This document shows, in pieces, positions 16,742 to 24,509 of a stretch of 64,000 nucleotides of DNA. Under the pieces are notes generated by a model. It was given only the letters and a program-made list of their open reading frames with translations, had not been told where the DNA came from and ran no database searches. The first letter of the stretch is position 1. The number at the start of each line of letters is the position of its first letter. A program made the translations under genes and the position numbers. The stretch covers positions 1-64,000 of the forward strand of contig CAWIHK010000005.1 in the NCBI GenBank assembly GCA_963835935.1, in the 5' to 3' direction. The stretch comes from CAWIHK01 sp963835935. Lineage in GTDB: Bacteria; Bacteroidota; Ignavibacteria; UBA10030; CAVZMI01.

Positions 16742-17614
16742 ATGCAATTAACCTTAGAAAATAAATTCGCCACTTATTATCCTCCTAAATCTCAACTTTT
16801 AAAGTGGGTTGGGAATAAGCAAAGATTTGCCGTTGAGATCACAAGGTACTTTCCATCCGATTATGGCAAATACTTTGAACCGTTTTTAGGCAGTGGAGCA
16901 GTGCTTGCAACCATGTCCCCTCGCAATGGATTGGGTTCGGACACTTTTAGTCCATTGATGGAAATTTGGATGATGTTGAAGAAAGATCCTAAAGGTCTTA
17001 TTGATTGGTATGCAACTCGTAGAAATAAAATAGGTAGGCAAACCAAAGAAGAAGTATATGAAAGTATTAAAGCATCTTACAATAAAAATCCAAATGGCCC
17101 TGATTTTATTTTCTTAAGTCGCGCGTGCTACGGCGGTATTGTACGTTTCCGGAAATCCGACGGTTATATGTCAACTCCTTGTGGTGCACATATGCCCATC
17201 CCTGTCAATGCTTTTAAACGACGAGTAGAGGAATGGAAAAATAGATTACGAAACGTTTCTTTTGCCCTTTGCGACTACAAGGATGCTTTCGCTCAAGCAG
17301 AAGCTGGTGATTTAATCTATTGCGATCCTCCTTATTCTCATAGTCAATCTATATTATATGGGGCTCAGGATTTTCGACTAATTGAACTTCTAGAAGAAAT
17401 TGCGAAAGCAAAGAAAAGAGAAATTAAAGTTGCATTGAGTATTGATGGCCACAAGAAATCAGGAAATTATATTTGCGATATACCTGTTCCTTTGAATCTC
17501 TTTGAACAGGAAATCTTTGTTGATTGCGGCAGATCTATGCTAAGACGATTCCAATTGGAAGGACAAACATTGGAAAGTGAGAATGTTGCAGATCGACTAC
17601 TTTTAACTTATTAA
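16742..17614 (+). CDS. DNA N6-adenine methyltransferase (D12/Dam class, type II RM)
   Basis: The protein has 290 residues with the alpha-class order of motifs: motif X LLKWVGNK (residues 19-26), motif I FEPFLGSGAV (46-55) for SAM binding, a target-recognition region around residues 125-160 (SRACYGGIVRF, STPCGAH), and the catalytic motif IV DPPY (195-198). It methylates adenine at N6 in a specific duplex sequence, most likely the site cut by the divergent nuclease. ATG 16742 follows AAGAAGAAAG. The recognition sequence cannot be deduced from the protein by eye. The module sits between the PfkB and SemiSWEET genes, as if inserted there. Confidence 0.92.
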   Translation: MQLTLENKFATYYPPKSQLLKWVGNKQRFAVEITRYFPSDYGKYFEPFLGSGAVLATMSPRNGLGSDTFSPLMEIWMMLKKDPKGLIDWYATRRNKIGRQTKEEVYESIKASYNKNPNGPDFIFLSRACYGGIVRFRKSDGYMSTPCGAHMPIPVNAFKRRVEEWKNRLRNVSFALCDYKDAFAQAEAGDLIYCDPPYSHSQSILYGAQDFRLIELLEEIAKAKKREIKVALSIDGHKKSGNYICDIPVPLNLFEQEIFVDCGRSMLRRFQLEGQTLESENVADRLLLTY

Positions 17615-17709
17615 TTTTTGTTGTTCGTCAATTCTGTCTAAGAAAAATATATAATCGACTTAAAGGTTTGCCTCGATTCTCTCCGTTTATTCGACAACCA
17701 AGCAATGAA

Positions 17710-17756
17710 GTTCATTCTAAAAAGAATCATTTATTAGTATGAGCGAAGAAATGAAC
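17710..17756. terminator. Inverted repeat between convergent methylase and SemiSWEET genes
   Basis: GTTCATT (17710-17716) pairs with AATGAAC (17750-17756), with an inner ATTCT/AGAAT hairpin. It lies between two convergent gene ends and could act as a bidirectional terminator; no clear T-run supports it strongly. Confidence 0.3.
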
Positions 17757-17773
17757 TACTTCCATCACTTAAT

Positions 17774-18028
17774 CTACTTGTGTTTGATTTTCATGAGAAG
17801 AATATAAAACGCCATTACAAATGTGACACAATTTGCCAATACAACCGGGAACGCTTTTATCAAGAGACCGTACACGAGCCAGAGCAGCGTGCCGCCGCAG
17901 AAAAGGAGAAACATTCCCAATGACAGATCCTCGGTCTTCTTCGTTTTGAAAACTTTATATGCTTGAGGAATAAAAGAACTTGTTGTACCTATTGCTGCGA
18001 GAGTTCCTAACACTTCAACAATAACCAT
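17774..18028 (-). CDS. SemiSWEET (MtN3/PQ-loop) sugar transporter
   Basis: The protein has 84 residues from the ATG at 18028, which follows AGGGGA; the longer upstream frame lacks a ribosome-binding site. It has three transmembrane helices (about 5-22, 38-57, 62-80) with the PQ-loop signature SFIPQAYK (residues 18-25) in the first. SemiSWEETs form dimers that carry mono- or disaccharides across the inner membrane by facilitated diffusion. The length is the usual one. It lies downstream of, and on the same strand as, the GH1 beta-glucosidase, so a sugar-uptake and hydrolysis unit is likely. Confidence 0.88.
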   Translation of the reverse strand: MVIVEVLGTLAAIGTTSSFIPQAYKVFKTKKTEDLSLGMFLLFCGGTLLWLVYGLLIKAFPVVLANCVTFVMAFYILLMKIKHK

Positions 18029-18123
18029 TTGATTTCCCCTATTGAGATGTCTGGAATTTGAATTCCATTTTATGACATTCAAGATTGAATAATAAAATCT
18101 TAAAATCAAGTAGGAAAAACGAA

Positions 18124-18306
18124 TTAGATCACGCGCTCATTTAGGTTCATCAATTTTCTTCGTAGTTTGACATCGTTAAGCCTTAAAATAATAGAGTCTT
18201 TGTCTTGTTCGTACCTCGGACTTGATCTTCTTCCTATATTGGCCCAATTCGGATTTCGGCAGATGAACGATCTCGACTTGATCTTATCTTCCTTCTTCAA
18301 TGCCAT
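18124..18306 (-). CDS. Possible small basic hypothetical protein
   Basis: This 60-codon frame begins inside the last 23 bases of the GH1 gene, an arrangement compatible with translational coupling. The product would be strongly charged, rich in Arg and Lys, with ICRNPNWANIG and RRSSPRYEQD, and without membrane segments. No family is recognised. It fills the space between GH1 and SemiSWEET, but it could equally be a chance frame. Confidence 0.25.
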   Translation of the reverse strand: MALKKEDKIKSRSFICRNPNWANIGRRSSPRYEQDKDSIILRLNDVKLRRKLMNLNERVI

Positions 18307-19636
18307 TTTTCAAGATGACATCCTTATACCACCATCCACTCTTCTTGATCGTCCGTTTTTGCGTCGAGAAATCTACATAAACAAGCCCGAATCTTTTTGA
18401 GTATCCGAGGTTCCACTCAAAGTTATCAAGAAATGACCAAACGAAATAACCGGACAGATTCACTCCATTTTTCATCGCTCGATGTGCTTGAACAATGTGG
18501 TCGTGCAAGTATTTCACTCTCTCATCATCATTCACTTTCCCATTTTCATCGATACTATCTTTGAAGGCTACTCCATTTTCAGAAATTAATATTTTCACCC
18601 CATTATATTCATGATGCAAGTATAAAAGTAAATCATAGAGACCTTGCGGATATATTTCCCACCCCGAATCTGTTCTTTGTTTTCCGGTGCTTGCGAATTT
18701 TACTTGCAGCGGCCAATCCTCAGCGTCATGCAATACACAAGTGCTGGAATAATTGTTGACGCCTAGAAAATCTATCGTTGTGTTGATTATTTCCATGTCT
18801 CCACTTTTGAATTCAGGAAGAACCATTTTATCGGCAAGCCATTGCATAAGTTTTTCAGAATATTTTCCTTTCAGGATTGGATCGAGAAACCAGCCGTTAA
18901 GAAAATCTCCATATCGTCCGGCAGCAGCAATATCTTCTCTCTTCTCCGAAGCGGGATACACCGGATTGAGATTTAATGCAATTCCAATCTCCCCTTTCAT
19001 TTTTAATTCCCTGAAGGCGCGGACAGTCAATCCATGCGCAAGGAGTAGGTGATGCGCTGCAGAGAGAGCCGTCGGGTAATCTGATATTCCCGGCGGATGA
19101 GAACCAAACCAATACCCGACAAATGACGAAACCCACGGTTCATTAAGTGTTATCCAAATGGGAATTTTGTCCCCAAGCTCTTTAAAAACAAATCGTGCGT
19201 ACTGCTCAAAATAAAATGCAACATCCCGATTTGCCCATCCGCCTTTGTCCTGCAAGGCTTGCGGTAAATCCCAGTGATAAAGAGTTGCAACAGGAGTAAT
19301 ATTATTTTCAATAAGTTTGCCGACCAACCTTTGGTAGAATTCCAGGCCGCGATAGTTTGGTTTGCCTTCGCCATCCGGAAATATTCTCGGCCACGAAATC
19401 GAAAACCTGTACGCTTTCACGCCAATCTCTTTCATTAGTTTTATATCTTCTTCGAAAAGATTATAGTGATCGCAGGCAACATCGCCGGTATCATTATTGA
19501 GGATGTTGCCCGGCACATGACTAAATCGATCCCAGATGGATTCTCCTCTTCCATCGCTGTTATGGCTGCCTTCAATCTGGTAAGCAGATGTAGAAGTGCC
19601 CCAGATAAATTTTTCAGGAAATATTATTTTTGACAT
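18284..19636 (-). CDS. GH1 beta-glucosidase
   Basis: The protein has 450 residues, the full length of bacterial GH1 enzymes, and no signal peptide, so it is cytoplasmic. The N-terminal family signature FIWGTSTSAYQIEG, the acid/base Glu166 in TLNEPW and the nucleophile Glu353 in ISENG are all present. It hydrolyses terminal beta-linked glucose or related sugars from short oligosaccharides. The start follows AAAGAAAGTG on the minus strand. The SemiSWEET gene downstream would bring in, or release, its sugars. GH1 members with 6-phospho specificity exist, but no PTS genes are nearby. Confidence 0.94.
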   Translation of the reverse strand: MSKIIFPEKFIWGTSTSAYQIEGSHNSDGRGESIWDRFSHVPGNILNNDTGDVACDHYNLFEEDIKLMKEIGVKAYRFSISWPRIFPDGEGKPNYRGLEFYQRLVGKLIENNITPVATLYHWDLPQALQDKGGWANRDVAFYFEQYARFVFKELGDKIPIWITLNEPWVSSFVGYWFGSHPPGISDYPTALSAAHHLLLAHGLTVRAFRELKMKGEIGIALNLNPVYPASEKREDIAAAGRYGDFLNGWFLDPILKGKYSEKLMQWLADKMVLPEFKSGDMEIINTTIDFLGVNNYSSTCVLHDAEDWPLQVKFASTGKQRTDSGWEIYPQGLYDLLLYLHHEYNGVKILISENGVAFKDSIDENGKVNDDERVKYLHDHIVQAHRAMKNGVNLSGYFVWSFLDNFEWNLGYSKRFGLVYVDFSTQKRTIKKSGWWYKDVILKNGIEEGR

Positions 19637-19670
19637 TTTGAATCACACTTTCTTTTATCTTCCATGTTGA

Positions 19671-19868
19671 TCAGGAACACGATGAACTGCAACCGGAAGC
19701 TGTCGGTTTTTTGCTTTCTTCATTTGTAGTTTTGCAGCACGAGTTTGTTACTTGAGGACTACATCCTGTTTTTTGTGTTGCTTCTTTTGTTTTCACCGGA
19801 CCGCAACATTGACAAGCGGGTGGTTCATTATCTTCTACTCCAATCATATTTTTATTGAAGTTATACAT
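19671..19868 (-). CDS. Small cysteine-rich protein
   Basis: The protein has 65 residues from the ATG at 19868, preceded by AAGGAGA; an upstream ATG at 19925 has no comparable site. It carries eight cysteines in clusters (CQCCGP at 19-24, SCCK at 43-46, GCSSSCS at the end) in a polar Thr/Ser/Lys-rich background. No named family is recognised; metal or metalloid binding is the obvious guess. It lies 129 bp downstream of sigZ on the same strand, whose product also ends in a cysteine cluster, so the two may be co-expressed and respond to the same thiol or metal signal. That link is inference. Confidence 0.6.
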   Translation of the reverse strand: MYNFNKNMIGVEDNEPPACQCCGPVKTKEATQKTGCSPQVTNSCCKTTNEESKKPTASGCSSSCS

Positions 19869-19997
19869 CGTCGTCTCCTTCTTTGAATTTTGATTGTTGA
19901 TTTTATTGAAATCGGAATTAGTCATAAATGAATTCGTATATCAAGACGAGTGTTCTTCAGGAAGGACGCAAAATATTAGAAGGTTTTTTTAAAAACA

Positions 19998-20549
19998 CTA
20001 ATTACAACAACAGCAGCAAGTTGCGGGACGAACATCTATTATTGTTCCGTATCGATCGAATTCGAAATGACAACATCGCATCAGAGCGTCGCGCAGCATC
20101 TGGCGTGCACGTTGTACCCGGGACTTCGCACCGGAGATGGAAATCCCTAGTTTTTTTGCCAGTTCAATTTGCGATAATCCTTCAAATTCAACCAGAAGAA
20201 GCGCCTGCGCATATTTCTCCGGCAATGAGACAACCATATCTTTTAATCCCGCAGCGATTTCCTGCGCAGGATTTTCTTCTTCTTTTTCCTCACTCACATC
20301 GACAGCATCAATATCTTCCGTTTTGATTTTTTGTTTTCGATAATGATCGATGATTGTGTTTTGTGTAATTTGGTAAATCCAACTTCGGATTTTTGTTTCA
20401 TCTTTCAGTGAGTCGATGTTCGAATGTATTTTTAAAAACACATCTTGAAGAATGTCATCTGCGGCGGAGGAATCCGATACACGATATAGAATATAAAATC
20501 GGATCTGCCGGCTGAAGGTGTTCCAAAGTATTTCTGTCGAATTTTGCAT
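19998..20549 (-). CDS. sigZ: RNA polymerase sigma factor SigZ
   Basis: The protein has 183 residues. Region 2 is seen at DDILQDVFLKIHSNI and IRSWIYQITQNTIIDHYRK, and region 4 at LPEKYAQALLLVEFEGLSQIEL with the HTH ISISGAKSRVQRARQ. The tail after region 4, CCHFEFDRYGTIIDVRPATC followed by four more cysteines and Asn, resembles the cysteine-bearing tail of SigZ-type ECF factors. ECF factors direct RNA polymerase to stress-responsive promoters. No anti-sigma gene is adjacent; the tail may itself sense metal or redox state. Start ATG at 20549; the spacer to the divergent TPR gene is 124 bp. Confidence 0.85.
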   Translation of the reverse strand: MQNSTEILWNTFSRQIRFYILYRVSDSSAADDILQDVFLKIHSNIDSLKDETKIRSWIYQITQNTIIDHYRKQKIKTEDIDAVDVSEEKEEENPAQEIAAGLKDMVVSLPEKYAQALLLVEFEGLSQIELAKKLGISISGAKSRVQRARQMLRDALMRCCHFEFDRYGTIIDVRPATCCCCCN

Positions 20550-20673
20550 GTACAGTTATTTCCTATTCACTCTTATCTTCGGACAAATCTTTTTTTTCAT
20601 TGAGTTTTCTACGTATATTATAATTGATAATTTTGACAATTTCACATTTTAACTTTACGGAGAAAAAGAGGAA

Positions 20674-21138
20674 ATGAAGAAGAAATTATTTTTATGCTTG
20701 TTTGTAACTGCGATAATAGTCGTAAATCTGAGTATTTACGGATGTTCCTCGCAAACGAAAAACAACCAAAACTATTTAGATGAAGGCATTAAATTATTTC
20801 AGCAGGGAAAGTACAAGGAAGCTATCGAAAAATATAAGGAAGGATTGAAGAGTGATCCTAAAAATGCTCTCGGTTACAATTTATTAGGGATGGCGTACAG
20901 GTTCCGGTTTAATCAACTTGGCGCTCAAGAATACAAAGAAAAAGAAATTGAAGCATTCAAGAAAGCAATTGAAATTGAACCGAAGTATTGGGTTGCCTAT
21001 AAAAATCTAATTGCATCTCTATATTATCAAGGAAGAAAAAAAGAAGCGGTTCCGTATATCGAGAAAGCTTTAGAGCTTCAACCGAACGATCCGGAAAAAG
21101 ACTTACTCCTGCAATGGCTTGATGAGGGGAAAAAATAA
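20674..21138 (+). CDS. TPR-repeat lipoprotein
   Basis: The protein has 154 residues. A lipoprotein signal ends at the lipobox SIYGC (Cys24), so the mature protein is lipid-anchored in the periplasmic side of a membrane. Three tetratricopeptide-like repeats follow (YLDEGIKLFQQGKYKEAIEKY, then NALGYNLLGMAYR, then KYWVAYKNLIASLYYQGRKK). TPRs mediate protein contacts, often in envelope assembly complexes. The partner is unknown. It is divergent from sigZ and may lead a unit with the cupin gene 32 bp downstream. Confidence 0.87.
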   Translation: MKKKLFLCLFVTAIIVVNLSIYGCSSQTKNNQNYLDEGIKLFQQGKYKEAIEKYKEGLKSDPKNALGYNLLGMAYRFRFNQLGAQEYKEKEIEAFKKAIEIEPKYWVAYKNLIASLYYQGRKKEAVPYIEKALELQPNDPEKDLLLQWLDEGKK

Positions 21139-21170
21139 TTGATGATTAACAATTATAAAACGGGAAAGAG

Positions 21171-21521
21171 ATGATCAGCCATCATTCAAAAGAAAACTAC
21201 TATGAGCTTATTGATGGAATTCTCATCAAGTCGCTCGTTCATGGCGAAAAAACTCTTATGACAGAATTTGTAATGACAAACGGTAGCATTTTACCTCTTC
21301 ATAGTCATCCGTACGAACAAACAGGGTACCTTGTCTCCGGAAAAATGATTCTTTATGTTGGAGATAAAAAATTTGAAATTAAAAAAGGCGACAGCTGGTG
21401 TATCCCGGAAAACATCTCACACAAAGCGGAAGTACTGGACGATTCGGTGGCAATCGAAATGTTTTCACCGCCCCGATTGGATTACATGAAATATTTTGAT
21501 TCACGAGAAAGCAGCGATTGA
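21171..21521 (+). CDS. Cupin-domain protein
   Basis: The protein has 116 residues and forms a single double-stranded beta-helix. Motif 1 is visible at PLHSHPYEQTGYLVSG (metal ligands His, His, Glu) and motif 2 at IPENISHKAEVL. Such small cupins bind a divalent metal and include sugar-binding, dioxygenase-like and regulatory proteins; the function is not determined. It is the first of two cupins flanking a HAD-family gene (21562-22581), all on the plus strand with short gaps, suggesting a shared pathway. Confidence 0.85.
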   Translation: MISHHSKENYYELIDGILIKSLVHGEKTLMTEFVMTNGSILPLHSHPYEQTGYLVSGKMILYVGDKKFEIKKGDSWCIPENISHKAEVLDDSVAIEMFSPPRLDYMKYFDSRESSD

Positions 21522-21561
21522 TCCACGTTGACTTACCAGGACATTAAAAAGCGATTCTGAC

Positions 21562-22218
21562 ATGAAATTTAAAGGCGTAGTTTTCGATTTTAACGGGACT
21601 CTATTTTGGGATACAAAATATCACAACGAAGCATGGGATATTTTTCTCCAGCGTTATAATTTCTCATTGAACGACAGAGAGAAGGACGAAAAAATCCATG
21701 GGAAGAATAACAAAGACATCCTCAATGCTGTATTCGGCCGCGTATTGCCTGTCGAAGATATACAACGATTTATTTTAGAGAAAGAAACCATCTATCAGCA
21801 AATATTTTTACAACAAAAAAGGGAATTGGCTTCCGGTGCGATAGAATTTTTAGAATATTTAAAATCGAAAAATATTAAACACACAATTGCTACGGCTTCA
21901 GGAATTGAGAATGTCGAGTTTTATTTCAAACATTTGAATTTATCGAATTGGTTTCAGCGTTCCGATGTTATTTTCAATAACGGATCGATAAAGGGAAAAC
22001 CCGATCCGGAAATATTCATTACGGCAATTACGCACATGAATCTCAATCCAGAGGATGTCCTGATCTTTGAAGATTCCGTCACTGGCATTACTGCCGCGGA
22101 GAATTCCAACGCCGGGAAAATAATAATCGTAAATTCAACTGGAGTGGATTACAGCCGGTGGAATCATCAAATCATAAATAATTTTTCAGAGGTGGATAGA
22201 AATTTGTTTAGTGAGTGA
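21562..22218 (+). CDS. HAD-superfamily hydrolase, beta-phosphoglucomutase-like
   Basis: The protein has 218 residues. Motif I is VVFDFNGTLF: the nucleophile Asp9 is present, but the usual second Asp (acid/base, two residues on) is Asn11. Motif II is in IATASGIENV, motif III at the lysine of KGKPDPEIF, and motif IV is IFEDSVTGITAAENS. The cap is the small helical type of subfamily I (beta-phosphoglucomutase, phosphoglycolate phosphatase). The Asn substitution occurs in some HAD enzymes and may change the reaction from mutase to phosphatase or weaken it. It is flanked by two cupin genes. Confidence 0.88.
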   Translation: MKFKGVVFDFNGTLFWDTKYHNEAWDIFLQRYNFSLNDREKDEKIHGKNNKDILNAVFGRVLPVEDIQRFILEKETIYQQIFLQQKRELASGAIEFLEYLKSKNIKHTIATASGIENVEFYFKHLNLSNWFQRSDVIFNNGSIKGKPDPEIFITAITHMNLNPEDVLIFEDSVTGITAAENSNAGKIIIVNSTGVDYSRWNHQIINNFSEVDRNLFSE

Positions 22219-22221
22219 ACA

Positions 22222-22581
22222 ATGAAAGAAGAATTAATCAAAAAAGTCAGCACAGCTACTGCAGATCATTACACATGGGGCGATAATTGCGATGGATGGC
22301 ATTTCTTAAAGTCCAACGGCCTTTCAATAATAAAAGAAAAAATGCCTCCCGGAACTTCCGAGAAATTGCATTATCATGAAAAAGCAGAACAGTTTTTCTA
22401 TATCGTGTCGGGAAGCGCAACTTTTGAGATCGATAATCAATGCATCCATGTTAGTACAAATGAAGCCATTATTATTAAACCGGGTTTGAAACATTATGTA
22501 AAGAATGAAACTCCTGATGAAATCGAATTTATTGTTGTATCACGACCGCCATCGCATGGTGACAGAATAAATGTCGAGTAG
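22222..22581 (+). CDS. Cupin-domain protein
   Basis: The protein has 119 residues and is a single cupin with metal motif KLHYHEKAEQFFYIVSG and second motif IKPGLKHYVKN. It starts three bases after the HAD stop, so translation is coupled to it. The N-terminal DHYTWGDNCDGWHFL is like cupins annotated as acting on sugars or amino acids, but the substrate is unknown. It differs from the cupin at 21171-21521 in sequence, so the two are not recent duplicates. It ends the three-gene cluster. Confidence 0.85.
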   Translation: MKEELIKKVSTATADHYTWGDNCDGWHFLKSNGLSIIKEKMPPGTSEKLHYHEKAEQFFYIVSGSATFEIDNQCIHVSTNEAIIIKPGLKHYVKNETPDEIEFIVVSRPPSHGDRINVE

Positions 22582-22662
22582 TTTTTCTTTGTCAACAAAC
22601 TCTTATAAAATAGAATTTGATTAAAATGAATTACTTATTATTCAAAAAGGATAAATGATATT

Positions 22663-23088
22663 ATGGATGTCACAAAACTTCCTTTCAATGCATTTCTTGG
22701 AATTAAATCTTCAAAAGAAGAAAATTTTTTACTAGAGCTGGATTACGCGGATCATTTCCTTAATCACCTCGGGACAATTCATGCAAGCGTGCAATTCGCA
22801 CTGGCAGAAGCAGCTAGCGGAGAATTTCTTTTACGAACGTTTAGCGCTCATACAGCGAACATCATTCCTGTCGTGCGAAAAGCTGAAATAAAATTTCGAA
22901 AACCGGCTGAAGGAAAAATAATCACCAAAGCTAAGATGGACGAGAAAGAAAAAGATCGGGTGAGAGACGAATTAACACAAAAAGGCAGATCACTGATACC
23001 GGTAATAGTCGAAGTATATGACGGGCATAAAAATCTTACGCTGCAAGCGGAATTTGAATGGTTTGTACAAAAACAGGAAACACAATAA
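22663..23088 (+). CDS. Hotdog-fold thioesterase-like protein (DUF4442/PaaI type)
   Basis: The protein has 141 residues with the pattern of a DUF4442/YiiD_C-type hotdog domain: LDYADHFLNHLGTIHASVQFALAEAASG contains the central helix and the region where PaaI-like enzymes carry their catalytic acid, and the strands around VRKAEIKFRKPAEGKI follow. Such proteins hydrolyse acyl-CoA thioesters or simply bind acyl groups. The substrate is unknown. It stands alone, 81 bp after the cupin gene. Start ATG 22663 with a weak upstream ribosome-binding site (AAAGGAT further upstream). Confidence 0.78.
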   Translation: MDVTKLPFNAFLGIKSSKEENFLLELDYADHFLNHLGTIHASVQFALAEAASGEFLLRTFSAHTANIIPVVRKAEIKFRKPAEGKIITKAKMDEKEKDRVRDELTQKGRSLIPVIVEVYDGHKNLTLQAEFEWFVQKQETQ

Positions 23089-23258
23089 ATTCTCAAAATA
23101 ATCATGATAAAAAGGCAGTGTTTATAATATTATACTCGATTTTAATCAGGAATTAAAACATTTTTTAAAAAATGATATCCTTGGAGTCGTATCATTAGTA
23201 TTTGAATTCACTCCTCGTTATATTTTGTTATTCTTAAACAAACTCAAAGGAAACAAAT

Positions 23259-23684
23259 ATGCCAATAGGCGATCTTGCTCAAACGCGTGTTCTCCGGCTC
23301 ATGTTGGAGACCGAAGTCGCAGCGGGGACTGAACTCAGCATTCCCCCTTATAATGATATCACCGGATTCAGGTATATCAATGTCGTTGTTCGTTATACAC
23401 ACGAAGATCCTTCTCAACCGCCGATGGACCTTGGCGTCGAATTCGGATTTGATGAAAAAGGTTTACTGACCACTCGGAATTATGCCAATCTTGAAGAAAA
23501 CATACCGTCGCCTCAAAGCTTAACACAATTCCAAGTAGCGGGTCCTGAATCGGACGGAACTCCAAATAAGGTTGTATCGTATGTTGTCCGTGTTCCGGTT
23601 ATGGGACCTTTCGTAGAAGTTTTCATAAAAAATAATGCTTCAGTGAACCGGAAGGTGACTGTCTGGGGTTATCTTCTTGCATAA
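23259..23684 (+). CDS. Hypothetical beta-rich protein
   Basis: The protein has 141 residues and I do not recognise it. There is no signal peptide or membrane segment. Alternating hydrophobic strands (FRYINVVVRYTH, DLGVEFGFDEKG, KVVSYVVRVPVMGPFVEVFI, RKVTVWGYLLA) suggest a compact beta-sandwich. The start ATG 23259 is preceded by AAAGGAAAC, a good ribosome-binding site, and the coding quality is high, so it is a real gene. It is followed within 34 bp by a secreted metallo-hydrolase gene, but a joint role is only a guess. Confidence 0.7.
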   Translation: MPIGDLAQTRVLRLMLETEVAAGTELSIPPYNDITGFRYINVVVRYTHEDPSQPPMDLGVEFGFDEKGLLTTRNYANLEENIPSPQSLTQFQVAGPESDGTPNKVVSYVVRVPVMGPFVEVFIKNNASVNRKVTVWGYLLA

Positions 23685-23718
23685 TTTTTACGATGTAAAA
23701 CCAGTCGGTGGAGGAAAT

Positions 23719-24444
23719 ATGGAAAAATTATTTCTTATTCTCATAGCTGTATCATTACTAACGTCCGCTATCGCAGCGCAAACGTCGAAACCTGTCGACA
23801 CCATCACGACGAAGAATGGACCGTTACTGATACATTTCTTCGGTCATGCTTCTCTGTTGTTCGAGTTTCAGAAAAAAAATATTTATGTTGATCCGGTCAG
23901 TTCTTACGTCGATGCGGAGCATTCTCCAAAAGCTGATATTATTCTCTGCACACACGAACATTTCGATCACTATGATCCAAAAACCATTTCCAGTTTATCC
24001 AATCCAGCAACAATATTCATACACAATCCTGCAATCACAGATAAATCGGGAAAAGAAATCGTTCTTGCTAATGGACAATCGAAAACTGTTGAGGGAATTA
24101 CAATCGAAGCGGTGCCTGCTTACAACACGACTAAAGACCATCTGCAGTTTCATCCCAAGGGCCGAGATAACGGATACATTCTGACATTCGGCAACATCCG
24201 TATTTACATTGCGGGCGATACGGAAGATATTCCTGAAATGAAAAATCTGCAGGACATCGACATCGCATTTTTGCCCATGAATCAACCATACACGATGACA
24301 CCCGAACAAGTAATCAACGCCGTAAAAATGTTCGGACCAAAAATCCTTTACCCTTATCATTTCGGGAATACGGATACCGGACAACTTCAGAAATTATTCA
24401 AAACTGTGAAAGGTATTGAGCTGCGCATCAGACCGATGTCGTGA
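23719..24444 (+). CDS. Exported metallo-beta-lactamase-fold hydrolase (UlaG-like)
   Basis: The protein has 241 residues from ATG 23719, chosen for the upstream GGAGGAA and because it places a signal peptide ending AIAAQ at residues 1-21. The metal site HxHxDH is at His79, His81, Asp83, His84 (THEHFDHYD). Further ligand regions are YIAGDTEDIPE and the terminal YPYHFGNTDT. The build matches MBL-fold hydrolases of the UlaG/lactonase-like group. The protein is exported to the periplasm or beyond. The substrate is unknown. Confidence 0.86.
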   Translation: MEKLFLILIAVSLLTSAIAAQTSKPVDTITTKNGPLLIHFFGHASLLFEFQKKNIYVDPVSSYVDAEHSPKADIILCTHEHFDHYDPKTISSLSNPATIFIHNPAITDKSGKEIVLANGQSKTVEGITIEAVPAYNTTKDHLQFHPKGRDNGYILTFGNIRIYIAGDTEDIPEMKNLQDIDIAFLPMNQPYTMTPEQVINAVKMFGPKILYPYHFGNTDTGQLQKLFKTVKGIELRIRPMS

Positions 24445-24509
24445 TTGATTGAATTCTGCGTAAAACATTCCGATACCTATTATAACTGAATATGGAGGAT
24501 AAATACCGA

